DNA of 13,598 nt from Trebonia sp. (lineage in GTDB: Bacteria; Actinomycetota; Actinomycetes; Streptosporangiales; Streptosporangiaceae): NCBI GenBank assembly GCA_030038035.1, contig JASHPP010000778.1, positions 1-13,598 on the forward strand. The letters run 5' to 3'. Below, one piece after another: positions 11,584 to 13,598 of the stretch. The notes under the pieces were generated by a model that ran no database searches, was not told the DNA's origin, and saw only the letters and a list, made by a program, of their open reading frames with translations. The first letter of the stretch is position 1. Every line of letters begins with the position of its first letter. A program made the translations under genes and the position numbers.

Positions 11584-12624
11584 GTGCGGCGAAACGCGGA
11601 ATTTCGCCAGGGTTGTGACGATCTCGTAGAATCCGCCACACCTGCCCGATTTACCCATCGGTCGTTGCTGCGCGCCGCGGTGTTCGGCTCGCGCGACAGC
11701 GCCTATCAGGGTCTGTGGGACCCCCGCCAGTCGGCCGCGCGGACCGCCATCACCGGCCAGGTCCTCGACGTCAGCCCGCACCTGCTCGTGCTGCACACCG
11801 CCCGTGGCGAGCTTCGGCTGGCCCTGTCGCCCCGTGCCACGGCCTGGCGCGGGTCCCCGGTGGCGCCGACGGCGCTGCGCCACGGCGATCTCGCCATCGT
11901 CCGCCGTCATCCCACCCGCAGCATCGCCGAATCCGTGTGGGCGCAGATCGGGCGGGTCACCGGCACGATCATCGAGGTCCAGGGCGGCGAGCTGCTCGTC
12001 GACGAGGGGCCGGCCAAGGGCCGCAAGATCGTGCTGATCGACAAGGGCGCGCGCCTGCAGATCCAGGTCCGCTTCCCCCGGCTGGAGCCCGGCTACCTGA
12101 TCGACGTGATCGGCCTGCGCCAGCAGGGCTATTTGCGGGCGGTGCGGCATGCGACCTCACAGCCGCCGTACCGCGCCGACCACCCCCCGGCGCCGCCCTT
12201 GGTCAACGGGCACATTCCCGTCCCCGTCAGCGGAACGGCCGTCTGGCACGAGCCAGGCGAGGAGCCGCTTGGCCTGCTCGGGGTCGCGTACCCCGCGCTC
12301 GACCCGGAGACGGACTGCCAGCCCAGCCCGCCCGCTGACGAGCCGCACGTCGTCGACCCGCACACCGCAGGACCCGGCTGCGTCCGGCTGCCTTACCTGT
12401 CGGTGGGCAGCGCGGTCCGGATACGCAACGAGTGCACGGACCGTTCGGCGGTGCTGCCGGTGACAAGCTGCGGCGCCGCGGCGCGGCTGTTCTGCGACCG
12501 GTGCGTGGAATGCGGCACGTCACCGCGGGGCAGGATCGCGGACCTGACGATCACCGCCTTCGTGGAACTCGGCGGCGACCTGGAAAAGGGCTGCTTCAAC
12601 GCGACGCTGTCGCTTGCGGGCTGA
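11584..12624 (+). CDS. Uncharacterised protein with two beta-rich repeats and a cysteine-rich RlpA-like double-psi beta-barrel
   Basis: The protein has 346 residues from GTG 11584 (GGAGGG, close spacing). Residues ~54-190 hold two similar beta-rich blocks of OB/DUF5666-like look: TAITGQVLDVSPHLLVLHT...WRG...GDLAIVRR, and GRVTGTIIEVQGGELLVDE...KGARLQIQ...GYLIDVIGLR. A Pro-rich linker (~200-255) leads to a C-terminal domain: LPYLSVGSAVRIRNECTD, LPVTSCG, RGRIADLTITAFVELGG. This reads like RlpA-type double-psi barrels (conserved Asp320 in GRIAD). It carries eight Cys (245, 266, 284, 296, 304, 307, 310, 337) with a C-x2-C-x2-C run. No convincing signal peptide is seen. High-GC codon use begins only near 11665, so the true start could be GTG 11680. 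A MauE-type gene follows 10 nt after the stop. Domain assignment is by eye; function unknown. Confidence 0.7.
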   Translation: MRRNAEFRQGCDDLVESATPARFTHRSLLRAAVFGSRDSAYQGLWDPRQSAARTAITGQVLDVSPHLLVLHTARGELRLALSPRATAWRGSPVAPTALRHGDLAIVRRHPTRSIAESVWAQIGRVTGTIIEVQGGELLVDEGPAKGRKIVLIDKGARLQIQVRFPRLEPGYLIDVIGLRQQGYLRAVRHATSQPPYRADHPPAPPLVNGHIPVPVSGTAVWHEPGEEPLGLLGVAYPALDPETDCQPSPPADEPHVVDPHTAGPGCVRLPYLSVGSAVRIRNECTDRSAVLPVTSCGAAARLFCDRCVECGTSPRGRIADLTITAFVELGGDLEKGCFNATLSLAG

Positions 12625-12634
12625 GGAGAATATC

Positions 12635-13598
12635 GTGGGGGAGCTTGGGGTGCTCGGGGCCGTCAGGGAAGTGCAGATACCGCTGCTTGCGGCGCTGCTT
12701 CTCGGCGCCGTGGCCGCTAAGGCGAGCCGCGCCATCTCCGCTGGCTCGATCGCCGCGGGGATAAAACCGACGGGGATGTTCCCGTTCTGGCTGCGCCGCC
12801 CGGCCGCGATGGCCATGTGCTGTGGCGAGCTCGCGCTCGGCCTCGGCCTGCTGGTCACCGCGGGCCGGATCGGGGCCGGCCCGCCGGCCGTCGTGGTCCG
12901 GACGGCGACGGCACTGCTGTTCGGCACGGCGGTGGGAGCCCTGCATGTGCTGCGTACCCGGCAGCCCGACGCGGGCTGCGGCTGCTTCGGGGACCTGAGC
13001 GATACGCCCGTTAGCTGGCGGGTCCAGGTCCGGTCGGCGCTGCTCTGCGCGGCGGCGGTCGCCACGATCGGCGAGCCGCCGCTGCGCCTGCCCGCCTCTG
13101 GCGGGCAGGCGGCCACGGTGCTGACCGTGCTGGCGGTTGAGGTCCTCGTGCTCGCCACCCTGTCCCCGGAGATCGGCGAGATCATGGTCAGGCTCGGCTA
13201 CTCAGAACCCTGCGAGGTGCGCAGGCTTCCTGTGTCGCGCACGGTGGCCACGCTGCGCGCCAGTTCGCAGTGGCGGCGTTACCGCCGCTACATCGTGTCC
13301 ACCGAGCCGACCGACGTGTGGCGCGAGGGCTGCTGGCGCTTTGTCGTGTTTCCCGCGATGCTGGCCAGCCGCCGGGTCGAGGTGGTGTTCGCCGTCTACC
13401 TGAAACCGCGCCGCCCGACCGTCCGCGCCGCGATCTTCGACGCGACCGCGGACAGGAGCGCGCACAAGGCCGCGGACGGATTCGCCGCCACCGTGGCCAG
13501 CTTCATCACGGCACCGCGCCGCGTCCCGGGCCACGGCACCGACGCCCCCGCCGCCCAGGCCGCTTCGCCCGCGTCGGGCGCCCTCCCCGGCCAGCCCG
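12635..13598 (+). CDS. MauE/DoxX-type redox-associated membrane protein, extended C-terminus (runs off the right edge)
   Basis: This frame runs from GTG 12635 to the edge (321 codons, no stop). AGGAG at 12624-12628 overlaps the TGA of the previous gene and lies 6 nt before the start, so the pair is co-translated. The first ~180 residues are a membrane domain with hydrophobic segments near 14-30, 58-78, 88-106, 130-145 and 155-175. Between the third and fourth is AGCGCFGDLSDTPVSWR, the Cys-x-Cys-Phe-Gly signature of MauE-like proteins, which are linked to disulfide formation in partner proteins. Beyond residue ~180 is a soluble domain (Cys193, Cys223, WRFVVFPAMLASRRVEVVFAVY, a basic/Ala-rich end) not part of the standard ~180-residue family. 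I infer that it maintains the thiols of the Cys-rich protein encoded just upstream. Confidence 0.8.
   Translation, partial: MGELGVLGAVREVQIPLLAALLLGAVAAKASRAISAGSIAAGIKPTGMFPFWLRRPAAMAMCCGELALGLGLLVTAGRIGAGPPAVVVRTATALLFGTAVGALHVLRTRQPDAGCGCFGDLSDTPVSWRVQVRSALLCAAAVATIGEPPLRLPASGGQAATVLTVLAVEVLVLATLSPEIGEIMVRLGYSEPCEVRRLPVSRTVATLRASSQWRRYRRYIVSTEPTDVWREGCWRFVVFPAMLASRRVEVVFAVYLKPRRPTVRAAIFDATADRSAHKAADGFAATVASFITAPRRVPGHGTDAPAAQAASPASGALPGQP

Overview
The window is high-GC DNA from an actinobacterium. The signs are GC-rich third codon positions, frequent GTG and TTG starts, a TadA gene beside the actinobacterial 'tRNA adenosine deaminase-associated' gene, a SigE-family sigma factor, a P450 with a one-cluster ferredoxin, and leaderless-type promoters. 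A soil actinomycete of the Streptosporangiales/Trebonia/Streptomyces kind would fit, but I cannot name a genus. No insertion sequence, CRISPR array, prophage or plasmid module is visible. The window reads as chromosomal, with several short operons in alternating orientation.

Region 1-3.8 kb. The 5' end of a lipoprotein gene runs off the left edge. Next to it, on the same strand, is a two-TM putative esterase with a lysine/alanine-rich tail. Then come tRNA-Ser(CGA), tadA and the tadA-associated gene, all on the minus strand. A 360-bp intergenic region follows. After it, a plus-strand pair encodes a 51-residue membrane protein and a PH-domain (bPH2-type) membrane protein, with the RBS of the second overlapping the stop of the first.

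Region 3.8-7.6 kb. A ROK-family sugar kinase (minus) and an uncharacterised papain-like protein (plus) diverge from a 343-bp region packed with inverted repeats. These include a perfect 15-bp palindrome and two mutually exclusive hairpins. A cytochrome P450 (minus) and a small [3Fe-4S]-type ferredoxin (plus) diverge from a 146-bp region with back-to-back promoters. The ferredoxin promoter appears to give a leaderless mRNA. No ferredoxin reductase is present.

Region 7.6-11.3 kb. On the minus strand are a spherulin-4-like secreted or lipid-anchored protein, tRNA-Ser(GCT), an acyl-CoA synthetase, and a SigE-family sigma factor whose end overlaps the synthetase start by 16 nt. A 22-bp tandem duplication spans the synthetase stop codon.

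Region 11.3-13.6 kb. A plus-strand pair has an uncharacterised protein first. It has two beta-rich repeats and a cysteine-rich C-terminus resembling an RlpA-type double-psi beta-barrel. Six bases after its stop codon region, with the RBS overlapping the stop, begins a MauE/DoxX-type redox membrane protein that runs off the right edge. This cysteine-rich protein plus putative thiol-redox membrane partner is the best candidate here for an undescribed system. The structured intergenic region in front of the papain-like gene is second.
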